In this document: positions 36,964 to 48,500 of the stretch, piece after piece
Layout: each line of letters opens with the position of its first letter
Position numbering within the stretch: position 1 is the first letter of the stretch
Origin: a sulfur-oxidizing endosymbiont of Gigantopelta aegis
GTDB lineage: Bacteria > Pseudomonadota > Gammaproteobacteria > GRL18
Direction of reading: 5' to 3'
Length of the DNA stretch: 64,000 nt
NCBI RefSeq assembly: GCF_016097415.1
Contig: NZ_JAEHGE010000003.1
Location: forward strand, 138,491 to 202,490
Position numbers and translations under genes: made by a program
Notes under the pieces: model-generated
What the model was told of the DNA's origin: nothing
The model's database searches: none
What the model saw: the letters and a program-made list of their open reading frames with translations, nothing else

Positions 36964-36982
36964 CTATTATCCTAAAAAAATC
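36964..36982. repeat. Solo end of the foldback element
   Basis: CTATTATCCTAAAAAAATC matches the left end region of the 186-bp foldback element (19439-19457) at 18 of 19 positions. It lies at the purE stop codon, in the purE-purK gap. The rest of the element is absent, so this may be a remnant after excision or deletion. Confidence 0.6.
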
Positions 36983-37485
36983 TACAATGCAGGTAAATCC
37001 ATTTTTAAAACAGTTTCAGCCTGTTTATCTCTAAAGGCTTGTAGTTTATCAGCAATTGATTCATCTGTAACAGAGAGTATAGACGCAGCATACAAACCTG
37101 CATTTGCTGCACCTGCCTCACCAATCGCAAAAGTTGCCACAGGTATGCCTTTAGGCATTTGTACAATAGAAAGCAATGAGTCCATACCTTTTAAGTAACG
37201 AGAATTCACCGGTACTCCCAAGACAGGGATGGTGGTTTTTGCTGCTAACATACCCGGTAAATGTGCTGCACCACCTGCACCGGCTATGATACATTTTATC
37301 CCACGTCCACGCGCCTGTTCAGCATATTGAAATAACAGATCCGGCGTCCGGTGGGCAGAAACCACCTTAGCTTCATAAGCAATTCCCAAATCTTTAAGTT
37401 GCTGACAGGTATTTTTCATTACCTCCCAATCACTATTGCTTCCCATGACTACGCCAACAACCGGCGTGCTGTTTTCATTACTCAT
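36982..37485 (-). CDS. purE: N5-CAIR mutase PurE
   Basis: 167 aa, class I PurE, which moves the carboxyl group of N5-CAIR to carbon 4 to give [22 protein letters not shown] carries the phosphate-binding loop, [18 protein letters not shown] the catalytic His, and [18 protein letters not shown] and [18 protein letters not shown] follow. It is the first gene of purE-purK, downstream of the terminator at 37512-37535 that closes the fba message, so it should have its own promoter. Confidence 0.97.
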   Translation of the reverse strand: MSNENSTPVVGVVMGSNSDWEVMKNTCQQLKDLGIAYEAKVVSAHRTPDLLFQYAEQARGRGIKCIIAGAGGAAHLPGMLAAKTTIPVLGVPVNSRYLKGMDSLLSIVQMPKGIPVATFAIGEAGAANAGLYAASILSVTDESIADKLQAFRDKQAETVLKMDLPAL

Positions 37486-37511
37486 TTTCGTTCCATATAT
37501 GACTAAAACAG

Positions 37512-37535
37512 AAAAAGGACGGCGATGCCGTCCTC
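37512..37535 (-). terminator. Rho-independent terminator after fba
   Basis: On the minus strand the sequence reads GAGGACGGCATCGCCGTCC and then TTTTTC: a perfect 7-bp GC stem with a short loop and a U run. It lies between fba and purE and separates the sugar operon from the purine operon. A second palindrome, AGAGAGAATTCTCTCT, stands about 12 bases before it. Confidence 0.92.
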
Positions 37536-37592
37536 TTTCATGTTAGAGAGAATTCTCTCTTCTCTTAATATAGCTCTATAAAGTTGAGCTTA

Positions 37593-38657
37593 TTAAGAAA
37601 TTTTAGGATCAAGTTCACCACTTGCATAGCGACTGATCATAGTTTCTAAAGTTTGAACCTTAATCTTAGATGCGTGACCTGCAGCACCAAATGCTTCATA
37701 ACGTGCCTTACAAATACCCTTCATTGCCGCTGTAGAAGCCTTAAGGAATTTACGAGGATCGAAGTTTGCAGTATTTTCAGCCAGGAACTGACGAACAGAC
37801 CCCGTAGAAGCCATACGTAAATCCGTATCGATATTTACTTTACGTACGCCATTCTTGATACCTTCAACGATTTCATCAACCGGTACACCATAGGTCTGAC
37901 CCATGTCACCACCGAAGTTATTGATGATTTCTAACCAGTCCTGAGGCACTGAAGAAGAACCATGCATCACAAGGTGAGTATCAGGGATACGATTGTGAAT
38001 TTCAACAATCCGATCAATACGTAAGACATCGCCTTCAGGTTCTTTAGTGAACTTGTAAGCACCATGAGAAGTACCAATTGCGATTGCTAAAGCATCAACG
38101 CCGGTTTCTTTAACGAAAGTGGCTGCTTCTTCAGGATCAGTCAACAACATATCAAGGTCTAATTTACCTTCAGCACCATGACCATCTTCTTCACCCATCA
38201 TGCCAGTTTCTAATGAACCTAAACAACCTAGCTCACCTTCAACAGAAACACCACCAGCATGTGCCATTTTAACGACTTCAAGGGTAGTATCAACATTGTA
38301 TTCGAAGCTAGAAGGGGTCTTCATGTCAGCCATTAAAGAACCATCCATCATGACTGATGTGAATCCAGACTGAATAGAACGTAAGCAAACTGCTGGCTCT
38401 GAACCATGATCCTGATGCATAACAACAGGAATGTGTGGATACATTTCAACAGCTGCTTCAATAAGGTGACGAAGAAATGGTTCGCCTGCATAGGAACGCG
38501 CACCGGCTGATCCCTGCATAATCACTGGAGAGTCTGTTTCATCTGCAGCTTGCATGATGGCGTGGACCTGTTCCATGTTGTTCACGTTAAACGCTGGTAG
38601 ACCGAAGCTGTTTTCTGCAGCATAGTCTAGTAATTGACGCATTGAAATTAAAGCCAT
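37593..38657 (-). CDS. fba: Fructose-bisphosphate aldolase, class II (Calvin-type)
   Basis: 354 aa zinc-dependent aldolase cleaving or forming fructose-1,6-bisphosphate. [20 protein letters not shown] holds the catalytic Asp and a zinc His; [11 protein letters not shown] and [13 protein letters not shown] carry the others; [12 protein letters not shown] binds phosphate. The sequence and length fit the subtype found in Calvin-cycle operons, which may also use sedoheptulose bisphosphate. Last gene of the tkt-gap-pgk-pyk-fba run, closed by a strong terminator. Confidence 0.95.
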   Translation of the reverse strand: MALISMRQLLDYAAENSFGLPAFNVNNMEQVHAIMQAADETDSPVIMQGSAGARSYAGEPFLRHLIEAAVEMYPHIPVVMHQDHGSEPAVCLRSIQSGFTSVMMDGSLMADMKTPSSFEYNVDTTLEVVKMAHAGGVSVEGELGCLGSLETGMMGEEDGHGAEGKLDLDMLLTDPEEAATFVKETGVDALAIAIGTSHGAYKFTKEPEGDVLRIDRIVEIHNRIPDTHLVMHGSSSVPQDWLEIINNFGGDMGQTYGVPVDEIVEGIKNGVRKVNIDTDLRMASTGSVRQFLAENTANFDPRKFLKASTAAMKGICKARYEAFGAAGHASKIKVQTLETMISRYASGELDPKIS

Positions 38658-38723
38658 TTGGGCTCTCCTATTCTAGTTTATTTTCAGTGTTTATATTTTA
38701 TTTACTTATTATACTTTATGATT

Positions 38724-40175
38724 TTACTCATCAAAGTCAGGTTCAATTAAATCACCTACTTTGACAATTTTCATGGCATTAGTTCCACCCATCACACCGG
38801 CTAGATCGCCTTTGGTGATTACCACCAAATCGCCATCTCTAACTGAGCCTCGACGTTTTAACTCATCAACCACTTCGCGATTTAACTCTGCATGATCAGT
38901 GGTTGTAATATCAAAACTGACGGGCACAACACCACGATACAATGTCACTTTGCGACGGGTATCAACATGCCCGGTAAAGGCAAAAATGGGAATGCCTGAA
39001 CCAATGCGTGACATCCACAAGGTGGTTGAACCTGACTCTGTTAAGGCCACGATGGCTTTTACTTTAAGGTGGTTAGCAGTATACATTGTTGACATCGCAA
39101 TGGCTTCATCAATGTATTTAAATTCGGTGTGAATACGATGATCTGACTGACTCGCCTGGCGTTGCTTTTCAGCTTCACGACAAATGCGATCCATAGCAAT
39201 AATAGCTTTTGCCGGAAATTTACCGGCGGCTGTTTCAGCAGAGAGCATCACTGCATCAGTGCCATCTAAAACTGCATTAGCCACATCAAAGACTTCTGCG
39301 CGAGTAGGAATTTGATTTTCAATCATGGATTCCATCATCTGTGTGGCGGTAATTACCACACGATTCATTGTTCGACCTAGGCTGATTAAACGTTTCTGGA
39401 TAGGTGGTAAGGCTGCATCACCAATTTCAACACCTAAATCACCACGGGCAATCATGATAACATCGGAAGCTTCGATAATTTCTTCAATGCAATTAAGTGC
39501 TTCAGCACGCTCGATTTTAGCGACCAGACCACCATGACCACCAGCCTCTCTAAAAAGCTTTCGTGCTAAATGAATATCATCAGCGCACACAGGGAATGAA
39601 ACAGCAAGATAGTCTGCGCCCATTTCAGCGGCTGTTTTGATATCATTTTTATCTTTTTCACTCAATGCAGCTGCTGATAAGCCACCACCTTGAAGATTAA
39701 TGCCTTTGCGATCAGAGAGTTTTCCACCAACCACCACACGACACACAATTTCTTTATCTTCAACATGATCAACCCAAAAAACTAAGCGACCATCATCGAC
39801 TAATAGGTTATCACCACGTTTGACATCATCAACCAGCTCTTTGTAGCTGATACCCACTTTACTTTGATCGCCATCGCCATTGGCCAAACCAGCATCAAAG
39901 GTGAATTCATCACCCTCACCAAGCTCAATTGGACCATCTCGAAAACGTTCAATACGTATTTTAGGGCCTTGTAAATCGGCAAGAACGCCCACTTGACGGC
40001 CAAATGCACGCGCTCTTGAACGCAATTTTTCGGCGCGAGACAGATGTTCTTCAGCAGTACCATGGGAAAAATTTATGCGCACAACATCAACGCCTGCCTC
40101 AATGATTTTATCTAAAACTTTTGGATCATCTGTGGCCGGGCCAAGTGTTGCTAAAATTTTTGTCCGTCTAAACAT
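38724..40175 (-). CDS. pyk: Pyruvate kinase
   Basis: 483 aa. It makes pyruvate and ATP from phosphoenolpyruvate and ADP. TKILATLGPATDDPKVLDK opens the barrel, RINFSHGT and LADLQGPKIRIERF are substrate and cation sites, IARGDLGVEIG and ITATQMMESMI carry the Mg-binding and catalytic groups, and the C-terminal domain ends near GVMGGTNAMKIVKVGD. It lies between pgk and fba with 60-70-bp gaps, all on one strand. The product feeds lower glycolysis. Confidence 0.96.
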   Translation of the reverse strand: MFRRTKILATLGPATDDPKVLDKIIEAGVDVVRINFSHGTAEEHLSRAEKLRSRARAFGRQVGVLADLQGPKIRIERFRDGPIELGEGDEFTFDAGLANGDGDQSKVGISYKELVDDVKRGDNLLVDDGRLVFWVDHVEDKEIVCRVVVGGKLSDRKGINLQGGGLSAAALSEKDKNDIKTAAEMGADYLAVSFPVCADDIHLARKLFREAGGHGGLVAKIERAEALNCIEEIIEASDVIMIARGDLGVEIGDAALPPIQKRLISLGRTMNRVVITATQMMESMIENQIPTRAEVFDVANAVLDGTDAVMLSAETAAGKFPAKAIIAMDRICREAEKQRQASQSDHRIHTEFKYIDEAIAMSTMYTANHLKVKAIVALTESGSTTLWMSRIGSGIPIFAFTGHVDTRRKVTLYRGVVPVSFDITTTDHAELNREVVDELKRRGSVRDGDLVVITKGDLAGVMGGTNAMKIVKVGDLIEPDFDE

Positions 40176-40248
40176 TATGTGTCTGCTGTCTCTAAAAGGA
40201 GTGGCTCTTTAATAAAAGAGTTAAGCTGTTTCTTATTAGCTACTTATT

Positions 40249-41430
40249 TTATGCTTCTGCAGCGCGCTCTTCAAGAATGGCAACAGCCGGTAATTTTTTA
40301 CCTTCTAAGAATTCCAAGAAAGCGCCGCCACCGGTAGAAATATAAGAAACCTTATCGGAAATATTATATTTATCAACTGCAGCTAGGGTATCACCACCAC
40401 CGGCAATTGAAAAGGCAGGTGATTCTGCAATCGCCATTGCAATAGTCTTAGTGCCTTCACCAAATTGATCGAACTCAAATACGCCAACAGGACCATTCCA
40501 AACGATAGTACCGGCTTTCATAATAACGTCTGCTAATGCTTTTGCACTTTCAGGACCGATATCAAAAATCATATCATCATCAGTTGTCTCATCCACGTTT
40601 TTCAGAGTGGCTTCGGCTGTTTCTGCAAATTCTTTAGCACAAACAACATCAGTCGGTACAGGAATGTCACCACCGCGAGCAATAGCAGCAGCTTTCAAAT
40701 TTTTTGCTGTTTCTACTAGGTCTTCTTCATACAAAGATTTACCGACATTGTGGCCATCAGCCGCAATAAAAGTATTGGCGATACCACCACCAACAATCAA
40801 TTGGTCAACCACTTTAGACAGTGATTCCAAAACCGTTAATTTAGTCGATACTTTTGAGCCACCAACGATTGCAACCATTGGCCGCGCTGGATTATCCAGT
40901 GCTTTGCCTAGGGCTTCTAATTCACCTGCCAGTAGAGGGCCGGCACTGGCTATGGGAGCAAATTGAGCTGCGCCATAAGTAGAACCTTGTGCGCGGTGAG
41001 CAGTTCCAAAAGCATCCATAACGAATACATCACAGAGTGCTGCATATTTTTTCGCTAGCTCTTCAGTATTTTTCTTTTCGCCGACATTGAAGCGCACATT
41101 TTCTAATAACACTAGTTCTCCATCGGCAACATCAACACCAGCAAGATAGTCTTTGACTAAGCGTACTTCTCTGCTCATGAGTCCAGCCATGTGTTCAGCA
41201 ACAGGCTTCATAGAGAATTCATCACTATATTCGCCTTCAGTAGGGCGACCTAAGTGTGACATGACCATGACTTTTGCACCGGCTTTTAATGCTAACTCAA
41301 TAGTTGGCAATGAAGCTCTGATGCGCTTATCAGAAGTCACTTTGCCATCTTTAATCGGCACGTTTAAGTCCTGACGGATAAGTACACGTTTTCCTGATAA
41401 ATCCAGATCGGTCATTTTAATCACTGACAT
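40249..41430 (-). CDS. pgk: Phosphoglycerate kinase
   Basis: 393 aa two-domain kinase interconverting 1,3-bisphosphoglycerate and 3-phosphoglycerate. [20 protein letters not shown] at the start, [54 protein letters not shown] and [14 protein letters not shown] are the standard sites. ATG 41430 follows AGAGGAATC. It is third in the tkt-gap-pgk-pyk-fba cluster, with a hairpin in the gap before it. Confidence 0.97.
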   Translation of the reverse strand: MSVIKMTDLDLSGKRVLIRQDLNVPIKDGKVTSDKRIRASLPTIELALKAGAKVMVMSHLGRPTEGEYSDEFSMKPVAEHMAGLMSREVRLVKDYLAGVDVADGELVLLENVRFNVGEKKNTEELAKKYAALCDVFVMDAFGTAHRAQGSTYGAAQFAPIASAGPLLAGELEALGKALDNPARPMVAIVGGSKVSTKLTVLESLSKVVDQLIVGGGIANTFIAADGHNVGKSLYEEDLVETAKNLKAAAIARGGDIPVPTDVVCAKEFAETAEATLKNVDETTDDDMIFDIGPESAKALADVIMKAGTIVWNGPVGVFEFDQFGEGTKTIAMAIAESPAFSIAGGGDTLAAVDKYNISDKVSYISTGGGAFLEFLEGKKLPAVAILEERAAEA

Positions 41431-41557
41431 GCTGATTCCTCTTTTAAATTTTTGTAAAATTTTAAATCTATAATAATTATTTCCATATTTTCTTTATCTA
41501 AATAGAACGGCGAGAAGACATGGGAATAATAACTATTTCTTTTATTGATAAAAAAGC

Positions 41558-41589
41558 AAAGAGCATGAGGCCTAAACCCGATGCTCTTT
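41558..41589 (-). terminator. Hairpin with U-rich tail between gap and pgk
   Basis: AAAGAGCAT (41558-41566) pairs with ATGCTCTTT (41581-41589), followed on the minus strand by GCTTTTTT. It looks like a partial terminator or processing site, which would lower pgk-pyk-fba relative to gap. A related AGAGCATC stem occurs between tkt and gap. Confidence 0.75.
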
Positions 41590-41642
41590 TGTCATGTAAA
41601 ACTCAATAAAATTGAGCTCGACATGGGCTTTTTCAGTAATGC

Positions 41643-42659
<1,017 letters not shown>

Positions 42660-42696
42660 TTAAAACTATTTATAATTTTTTTACTATGAATATTTT

Positions 42697-42729
42697 CAGA
42701 GCATCACTAGCAATAAGCCGGATGCTCTG
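42697..42729 (-). other. Stem-loop between tkt and gap
   Basis: CAGAGCATC at 42697-42705 pairs perfectly with GATGCTCTG at 42721-42729 (9 bp). There is no U run after it on the coding strand, so an RNA processing or stabilising role is more likely than termination. Its core AGAGCAT recurs in the gap-pgk hairpin. Confidence 0.7.
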
Positions 42730-42735
42730 AGTGAA

Positions 42736-44727
42736 TTACATGACGGATTCAGCAGTAGCAACAATGTTTTCTACTGTGAAGCCAAACTCTTTGAAGAGTT
42801 CACTAGCAGGTGCTGATTCACCGAAGCGATCCAAACCGATAACCTTACCGTTCAGACCCACATAAGTTCCCCATGAATAAGTCACACCGGCTTCAATAGC
42901 AACACGTGCAGTCACTGCGGCAGGTAGCACAGATTCTCTGTATTCTGCGCTTTGTGCTTCAAAGCTATTAGTACATGGGATAGAAACAACCCGTACTTTT
43001 TTGCCTTTGGCAGTTAATTCTTTCGCTGCATTCACAGTAATGCCCACTTCTGAGCCAGTGGCCATTAGAATCACATCAGCCGTGCCTTCACAATCAGATA
43101 GTACATAAGCACCCTTAGCGATATTAGCCATTGCATCATCAGAACGCGCTTGATGATCAAGGTTCTGACGAGAGAAAATCAAACAGCTTGGACCGTCTGC
43201 TTTTTCAATCGCACAACGCCATGCAACGGCAGACTCAACAGCATCTGCTGGACGCCAGACTGACATATTTGGAATCATACGCAAAGTAGCGATTTGCTCT
43301 ACTGGCTGATGAGTCGGACCATCTTCACCCAGACCAATTGAATCGTGAGTATAAACGAATAAGGCACGCTGCTTCATCAATGCCGCCATACGTAGCGCAT
43401 TACGCGCATATTCTGAGAACATTAAGAAGGTTGCGCCATAAGGGAGGAAACCACCGTGTAAAGCAACACCATTCATAATGGCTGACATACCAAATTCACG
43501 GACACCATAGCTGATATAGTTACCGGCAGTATCATCCATAATAGACACGCTGTTTGACCAGGTAGTCAGATTTGATGGTGATAAATCCGCTGAACCACCA
43601 AGGAATTCTGGCAATACGCCAGCATAACCTTCAATGGAGTTCTGCGAAGCCTTACGAGAAGGAATTGAAGCCGCTTCGTCAGCGACTTTCTTAACGAAGG
43701 CATCAGCCGTTGCTTCCCAATTTGCAGGTAACTCACTGGCCATACGACGAGTATATTCAGCAGCAAGTTCTGGATAAGCCGCAGTATAAGCTGCAAATTT
43801 TTCGTTCCAGGCTGTTTCTTTCTCAGCACCTTTGCTACGTGCATCCCAACCGCTATAAACGTCATCAGGAATAACGAAGGGTTCGTGTGTCCAGCCAATG
43901 TTTTCACGTGTCTTAGCAATTTCGTCGTCACCTAAAGGTGCGCCGTGACAGTCGTGAGTTCCACATAAGTTTGGTGAACCCTGACCAATCACAGTCTTAG
44001 CACAAATCAGCGTAGGACGGTCTGTGACAGAGCGTGCTTCTAATGTGGCATTGCGTAATGCATCGGCATCATGACCATCAACATCACGAATAACGTGCCA
44101 GCCATAAGATTCGAAACGCTTAGGCGTATCATCAGTAAACCAGCCTTCAACGTGACCATCAATGGAAATACCATTGTCATCCCAATAAGCAATTAGTTTA
44201 CCTAAACCCCAAGTACCGGCTAAAGCACAAGATTCATGCGAGATACCTTCCATCATACAACCATCACCCATGAAGACATACGTGTAGTGATCGACAATGT
44301 CATGACCATCGCGGTTAAACTGCGCTGCCATTGTCTTTTCAGCAAGCGCCATACCAACACCGTTGGTAATACCCTGACCTAAAGGACCGGTAGTGGTTTC
44401 AATGCCGGGGGCATAACCATATTCTGGATGACCTGGCGTTTTTGAATGCAGTTGACGGAACTGTTTCAGATCGTCAATGGATAACTCATAGCCAGTGAGG
44501 TGTAATAAAGAATAAATCAGCATGGAGCCGTGGCCATTTGACAAGATGAAGCGATCACGGTCTGTCCAATCGGGATTGGCAGGGTTGTGATTCATAAAGT
44601 CATTCCACAGCACTTCTGCGATATCAGCCATTCCCATAGGCGCACCCGGGTGTCCTGAGTTTGCTTTTTGTACTGCATCCATGCTGAGTGCACGAATAGC
44701 ATTGGCTAGTACCTTACGTTCTGGCAT
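42736..44727 (-). CDS. tkt: Transketolase
   Basis: 663 aa thiamine-diphosphate enzyme of the pentose phosphate and Calvin cycles. [37 protein letters not shown], the ThDP motif [10 protein letters not shown] through [29 protein letters not shown]-like text ([16 protein letters not shown]) and the C-terminal [13 protein letters not shown] are all clear. First gene of the tkt-gap-pgk-pyk-fba run, started at ATG 44727 after CAGGAGAAAC. The upstream gap holds two stem-loops that may form a leader. Confidence 0.97.
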   Translation of the reverse strand: MPERKVLANAIRALSMDAVQKANSGHPGAPMGMADIAEVLWNDFMNHNPANPDWTDRDRFILSNGHGSMLIYSLLHLTGYELSIDDLKQFRQLHSKTPGHPEYGYAPGIETTTGPLGQGITNGVGMALAEKTMAAQFNRDGHDIVDHYTYVFMGDGCMMEGISHESCALAGTWGLGKLIAYWDDNGISIDGHVEGWFTDDTPKRFESYGWHVIRDVDGHDADALRNATLEARSVTDRPTLICAKTVIGQGSPNLCGTHDCHGAPLGDDEIAKTRENIGWTHEPFVIPDDVYSGWDARSKGAEKETAWNEKFAAYTAAYPELAAEYTRRMASELPANWEATADAFVKKVADEAASIPSRKASQNSIEGYAGVLPEFLGGSADLSPSNLTTWSNSVSIMDDTAGNYISYGVREFGMSAIMNGVALHGGFLPYGATFLMFSEYARNALRMAALMKQRALFVYTHDSIGLGEDGPTHQPVEQIATLRMIPNMSVWRPADAVESAVAWRCAIEKADGPSCLIFSRQNLDHQARSDDAMANIAKGAYVLSDCEGTADVILMATGSEVGITVNAAKELTAKGKKVRVVSIPCTNSFEAQSAEYRESVLPAAVTARVAIEAGVTYSWGTYVGLNGKVIGLDRFGESAPASELFKEFGFTVENIVATAESVM

Positions 44728-44954
44728 ATGTTTCTCCTGGAATAAAGGAATTTTTCAATTAAAAATTTGAGTCGCATTGTCTCTCATATCATCAGAGACA
44801 GCAACTTTTTGGGGCTTTTTCCCCAATAAAATCGGCCACCAAAAAAAGTGGTTTAAGGAATATAATGGAAATCAGGTATAAAGTACAACTTTATTTATTG
44901 ATAGTTGATATAAGTCATTACTTATGTCAATGATAATGTAAGTACTCATTATAG
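44728..44954 (-). promoter_or_regulatory. Leader/promoter region of the tkt operon
   Basis: Upstream of tkt, two stems can form in the transcript: TTGGGG/CCCCAA around 44812-44828 and GTCTCT/AGAGAC around 44779-44800. The first is followed by A-rich sequence on the coding strand. They may be an attenuator or a stabilising leader, but no known riboswitch is recognised. No other gene fits in this stretch. Confidence 0.45.
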
Positions 44955-45016
44955 CCATTTATTCTATCCATTTATTCTATCCATTTACATCTATCCATTT
45001 ACATCTATCCATTTAA
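44955..45016. repeat. 13-14-bp tandem repeats (TCTATCCATTTAT/TACA)
   Basis: Four to five copies of a TCTATCCATTTA unit run from the tkt upstream gap into the end of the thioredoxin-like gene. They encode its last residues (IDVNG) and stop codon on the minus strand. A change in copy number would lengthen or shorten the tail. Confidence 0.88.
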
Positions 45017-45554
45017 TAGAACAGCCCATACTGGGGATTTGTTCTTTAGGCCCATGACCGGTCTGAGAAATTTGCTTCATGGAAGCAAATAAGTCCCGTT
45101 TTACATCACTCGCAGCCGTTTCTTTACGCGATGCATCCAGTCGGCCACGGTATTGTAATTGTAAGTCGGCATTATAACCGAAAAAATCCGGAGTACAGAC
45201 AGCGCCATAGGCTTGTGCTGTTTTTTGCGTGCTATCTAATAAGTAAGGAAAGGAAAAATCAAAGTCTTGCGCGATCTGCTTCATGTTCTCGGGGGAATCT
45301 TCACTAAACTGCGTAGGATCATTGGACATAATCGCCACACTATCTATACCCATTGCTTTTAATTCGGCTGTATCACGCACTAGGCGTGATAAAATGGCCT
45401 TTACATAAGGGCAGTGATTACAGATAAACATCACTAACAAGCCCTTTTCGCCCGCACAGTCCTGTAAATTCCAAAGTTTGCCATCAACATCGGGCAAGGA
45501 AAAATCAATAGCGGGTTTATTAAATTCACAGATTGGGGTTTCCAGACTAACCAT
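44991..45554 (-). CDS. Thioredoxin-like family protein (AhpC/TSA type)
   Basis: 187 aa thioredoxin fold. FSLPDVDGKLWNLQDCAG is followed by MFICNHCPYVKAI, a CxxC pair in a redox site found in a family of bacterial thioredoxin-domain proteins, then YGAVCTPDFFGYNADLQL with the cis-Pro. No signal peptide, so it is cytosolic; the partner is unknown. ATG at 45554 (MVSLETPICEF) fits the family and follows a GAGGTAA-type site; the frame runs back to 45611. Its stop is set in a tandem repeat. Divergent from metK. Confidence 0.85.
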   Translation of the reverse strand: MVSLETPICEFNKPAIDFSLPDVDGKLWNLQDCAGEKGLLVMFICNHCPYVKAILSRLVRDTAELKAMGIDSVAIMSNDPTQFSEDSPENMKQIAQDFDFSFPYLLDSTQKTAQAYGAVCTPDFFGYNADLQLQYRGRLDASRKETAASDVKRDLFASMKQISQTGHGPKEQIPSMGCSIKWIDVNG

Positions 45555-45748
45555 ATTTACCTCTATATTATTTTTTATTGACCGACTTTTTACTCGGCAG
45601 TCCTGATTCATATCTCTAAAAGGTATGAATTTTATTCAATTTGGGCAAGCATTTTCTTTAATTTATTTAAAGTTGTCCTAATTAGGTCTAAACTTGTGCC
45701 TTAATACACAGATATCAACCTTATAATCGTTAAATAACAGGATATTTT

Positions 45749-46909
45749 ATGGCCAGTAGCCACTTATTTACATCAGAATCTGTTTCTGAAGGGCATCCCG
45801 ACAAGATTGCCGATCAAATCTCCGATGCCGTTCTTGACGCCATTTTAACTGAAGATAAGCATGCCCGTGTTGCCTGTGAAACCATGATTAACACCGGTAT
45901 GGTGGTATTGTCAGGTGAAATTACCACCTCCGCTTATGTCGATATGCAACAAATTGTACGCGACACTATAAAGGAAATAGGTTACAACCATTCCGATATG
46001 GGTTTTGACTATCAATCTTGTGCGGTATTAACCTCTATTGATAAACAATCCGCCGATATTGCCATGGGTGTTGATATCACCGATGCCCACGAACAGGGTG
46101 CCGGCGATCAGGGGCTCATGTTTGGCTATGCCAGCAATGAAACTGAGGTTTTAATGCCTGCACCGATTACTTTTGCTCACCAATTGGTCAAACGTCAGGC
46201 ACATGTCAGAAAAAGTGGCATTTTAAGCTGGTTACGCCCCGACGCAAAAAGTCAGGTAACGTTCCGCTATGAAAATGATGTGCCTGTGGGCATTGATGCC
46301 GTGGTTTTATCCACTCAGCATGACGATGAAGTCAGTACTGAGACCTTACGCGAAGCCGTAATGGATGAAATCATCAAGCCTATTTTGCCTGAAAAATGGC
46401 TTTCTAAAGACACTAAATTCCATATTAATCCAACCGGACGCTTTGTGATTGGTGGCCCAGTGGGTGATTGTGGCCTAACTGGTCGAAAGATTATTGTTGA
46501 TACCTATGGCGGCATGGCACGTCATGGTGGTGGCGCTTTCTCTGGAAAAGACCCCTCAAAAGTGGATCGCAGCGCTGCCTACGCAGGTCGCTACGTGGCA
46601 AAGAATATTGTTGCTGCCGGGCTCGCCGCTCGCTGTGAAATTCAGGTGTCTTATGCCATTGGTGTCTCACAACCAACATCCGTTTCAGTCAATACCTTCG
46701 GTAGTGGCAAGGTCAGCGATGAAAAACTGGTTGAACTGATTGCAGAACATTTTGACTTACGTGCGGGAGGCTTAGTCGAGATGCTTGACCTATTGCGTCC
46801 TATTTACCGCGCCACAGCAGCCTATGGTCATTTTGGTCGTGAAGAACCCGAATTCACTTGGGAAAAAACAGATAAAGCCGCCGCACTTAAAGCGTCTGCC
46901 GGTATTTAA
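45749..46909 (+). CDS. metK: S-adenosylmethionine synthetase
   Basis: 386 aa. It makes SAM from methionine and [23 protein letters not shown] at the start, [12 protein letters not shown], the P-loop-like [18 protein letters not shown] and [10 protein letters not shown] are textbook MetK. AACAGGATATTTT lies before the ATG. It heads metK-ahcY-metF, a SAM-cycle operon common in gammaproteobacteria. I see neither a SAM riboswitch nor a MetJ box upstream. Confidence 0.98.
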   Translation: MASSHLFTSESVSEGHPDKIADQISDAVLDAILTEDKHARVACETMINTGMVVLSGEITTSAYVDMQQIVRDTIKEIGYNHSDMGFDYQSCAVLTSIDKQSADIAMGVDITDAHEQGAGDQGLMFGYASNETEVLMPAPITFAHQLVKRQAHVRKSGILSWLRPDAKSQVTFRYENDVPVGIDAVVLSTQHDDEVSTETLREAVMDEIIKPILPEKWLSKDTKFHINPTGRFVIGGPVGDCGLTGRKIIVDTYGGMARHGGGAFSGKDPSKVDRSAAYAGRYVAKNIVAAGLAARCEIQVSYAIGVSQPTSVSVNTFGSGKVSDEKLVELIAEHFDLRAGGLVEMLDLLRPIYRATAAYGHFGREEPEFTWEKTDKAAALKASAGI

Positions 46910-46932
46910 CTCTACCGTTTAAATCAGTAGAG
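46910..46932 (+). other. Small hairpin between metK and ahcY
   Basis: CTCTAC at 46910-46915 pairs with GTAGAG at 46927-46932 directly after the metK stop. There is no U run, so it is not a clear terminator. It may stabilise the metK message. The gap shows no SAH-riboswitch pattern. Confidence 0.5.
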
Positions 46933-46978
46933 CAAACACAAAATTAGAGCTCTTAAAACTATAGTTTAAGGATATAAC

Positions 46979-48385
46979 ATGAGTACATTTACAGATTATA
47001 AGGTTGCCGATATCAGTCTTGCTGATTGGGGTCGTAAAGAAATTTCCATCGCTGAAATCGAAATGCCTGGACTAATGGCATTAAGAGAAGAATATGCGGG
47101 TCAAAAACCGCTTGATGGTTGTCGTATTATGGGTAGTATCCACATGACCATTCAAACCGCTGTGTTAATTGAAACTCTGGTCAATCTCGGAGCAGAAGTG
47201 CGCTGGGTTTCCTGTAATATATTCTCTACTCAGGATCATGCCGCTGCTGCTATTGCTGCTTCTGGAATTCCTGTTTTTGCTTGGAAGGGTGAGACCATTG
47301 AGGAATACTGGTGGTGTACAGAGCAAGCCTTATTATGGCCTGACGGTAAATTACCCAATATGATTCTGGATGATGGTGGTGATGCGACGCTATTAGTGCA
47401 CAAGGGGGTTGAGTTTGAAAAAGCCGGTGCTATCCCAGCAACAAAAGCTGACGATAACGAAGAATATCAGGCTATTCTGGATGTTTTACGTCGTACGATT
47501 AAGCCTAGTGACACTGTTTGGCAGGATATCGCTGGTAGTGTAAAAGGTGTAACTGAAGAAACCACCACAGGTGTACACCGTTTATATGAAATGCAGGAAA
47601 AAGGTGAATTATTATTCCCCGCAATGAATGTTAATGATTCTGCGACCAAGTCTAAATTTGATAATCTTTATGGTTGTCGTGAATCGCTGATTGATAGTAT
47701 CAAGCGTGCGACTGACGTGATGATTGCGGGTAAAATCTGTATTGTTCTGGGTTATGGCGATGTGGGCAAGGGCTGTGCTCAGGCCTTTCGTGGTATGGGT
47801 GCTACTGTTTGGGTGACAGAAATTGATCCTATTTGTGCTTTGCAGGCAGGAATGGAAGGCTATCGTGTTGTTGATATGAATGAAGTCGCCTCTATGGGTG
47901 ATATTTTTGTTACCACTACGGGTAATGTCAGCGTCATCAATCATGACCATATGGCAGCAATGAAGAATGAAGCGATTGTTTGTAATATCGGTCACTTTGA
48001 TTCTGAAATTGATATCGCTTCGCTGGAACAATACGAATGGGAAGAAATTAAGCCTCAGGTTGATCACGTGATTTTCCCTGATGGTAAGAAGATCATTATT
48101 CTTGCTAAAGGCCGTTTAGTGAACTTGGGCTGTGCCACTGGACACCCTAGTTTCGTTATGTCTGCTTCGTTTACTAACCAGGTGATGGCGCAAATTGAGT
48201 TTTTCACTAATGCTGAAGCCTATGAGAATAAGGTTTATATCTTACCTAAGATTCTGGATGAAAAAGTGGCTCACTTACACCTGATGAAAATTGGTGCTAA
48301 GTTGACTTTACTGTCTAAAGAACAGGCTGATTATATTAATGTGCCTCAGGAAGGACCTTATAAGGCCGATCACTATCGTTATTAA
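46979..48385 (+). CDS. ahcY: Adenosylhomocysteinase
   Basis: 468 aa NAD-dependent hydrolase splitting S-adenosylhomocysteine to adenosine and homocysteine. [20 protein letters not shown], the insert-bearing region (about 150-190) typical of the longer bacterial form, [20 protein letters not shown] for NAD, and the end [14 protein letters not shown] are all present. It lies 69 bp after metK; AAGGATATAAC precedes the ATG. AhcY, MetF and MetK together close the SAM cycle here, with no mtn/luxS nearby. Confidence 0.98.
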   Translation: MSTFTDYKVADISLADWGRKEISIAEIEMPGLMALREEYAGQKPLDGCRIMGSIHMTIQTAVLIETLVNLGAEVRWVSCNIFSTQDHAAAAIAASGIPVFAWKGETIEEYWWCTEQALLWPDGKLPNMILDDGGDATLLVHKGVEFEKAGAIPATKADDNEEYQAILDVLRRTIKPSDTVWQDIAGSVKGVTEETTTGVHRLYEMQEKGELLFPAMNVNDSATKSKFDNLYGCRESLIDSIKRATDVMIAGKICIVLGYGDVGKGCAQAFRGMGATVWVTEIDPICALQAGMEGYRVVDMNEVASMGDIFVTTTGNVSVINHDHMAAMKNEAIVCNIGHFDSEIDIASLEQYEWEEIKPQVDHVIFPDGKKIIILAKGRLVNLGCATGHPSFVMSASFTNQVMAQIEFFTNAEAYENKVYILPKILDEKVAHLHLMKIGAKLTLLSKEQADYINVPQEGPYKADHYRY

Positions 48386-48386
48386 G

Positions 48387-48496
48387 AAGAGTGGAAACCT
48401 CTTTTAATAACGAGTGTTAATCGTTACTAAATAGAATTTTTATAAGAATGGAGTGCATTCAGGCTGCTCGGTAATAATATGAGTAGCCTGATTTTT
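48387..48496 (+). promoter_or_regulatory. metF: Stem-loop array and terminator-like hairpin before metF
   Basis: Four stems follow the ahcY stop: AAGAG/CTCTT (48387-48403), TAACGA/TCGTTA (48408-48426), GAATG/CATTC (48446-48460) and CAGGCTGCTC/GAGTAGCCTG (48460-48490). The last is followed by ATTTTT and ends 10 bases before the metF ATG, so metF has no free Shine-Dalgarno sequence. It looks like a terminator or attenuator controlling metF. No known riboswitch class is matched. Confidence 0.7.
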
Positions 48497-48500
48497 ACTA

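Noticed and set aside
46910-46978. SAH riboswitch before ahcY
   Set aside because: Only a 6-bp hairpin is present; the conserved SAH-riboswitch core is not seen.
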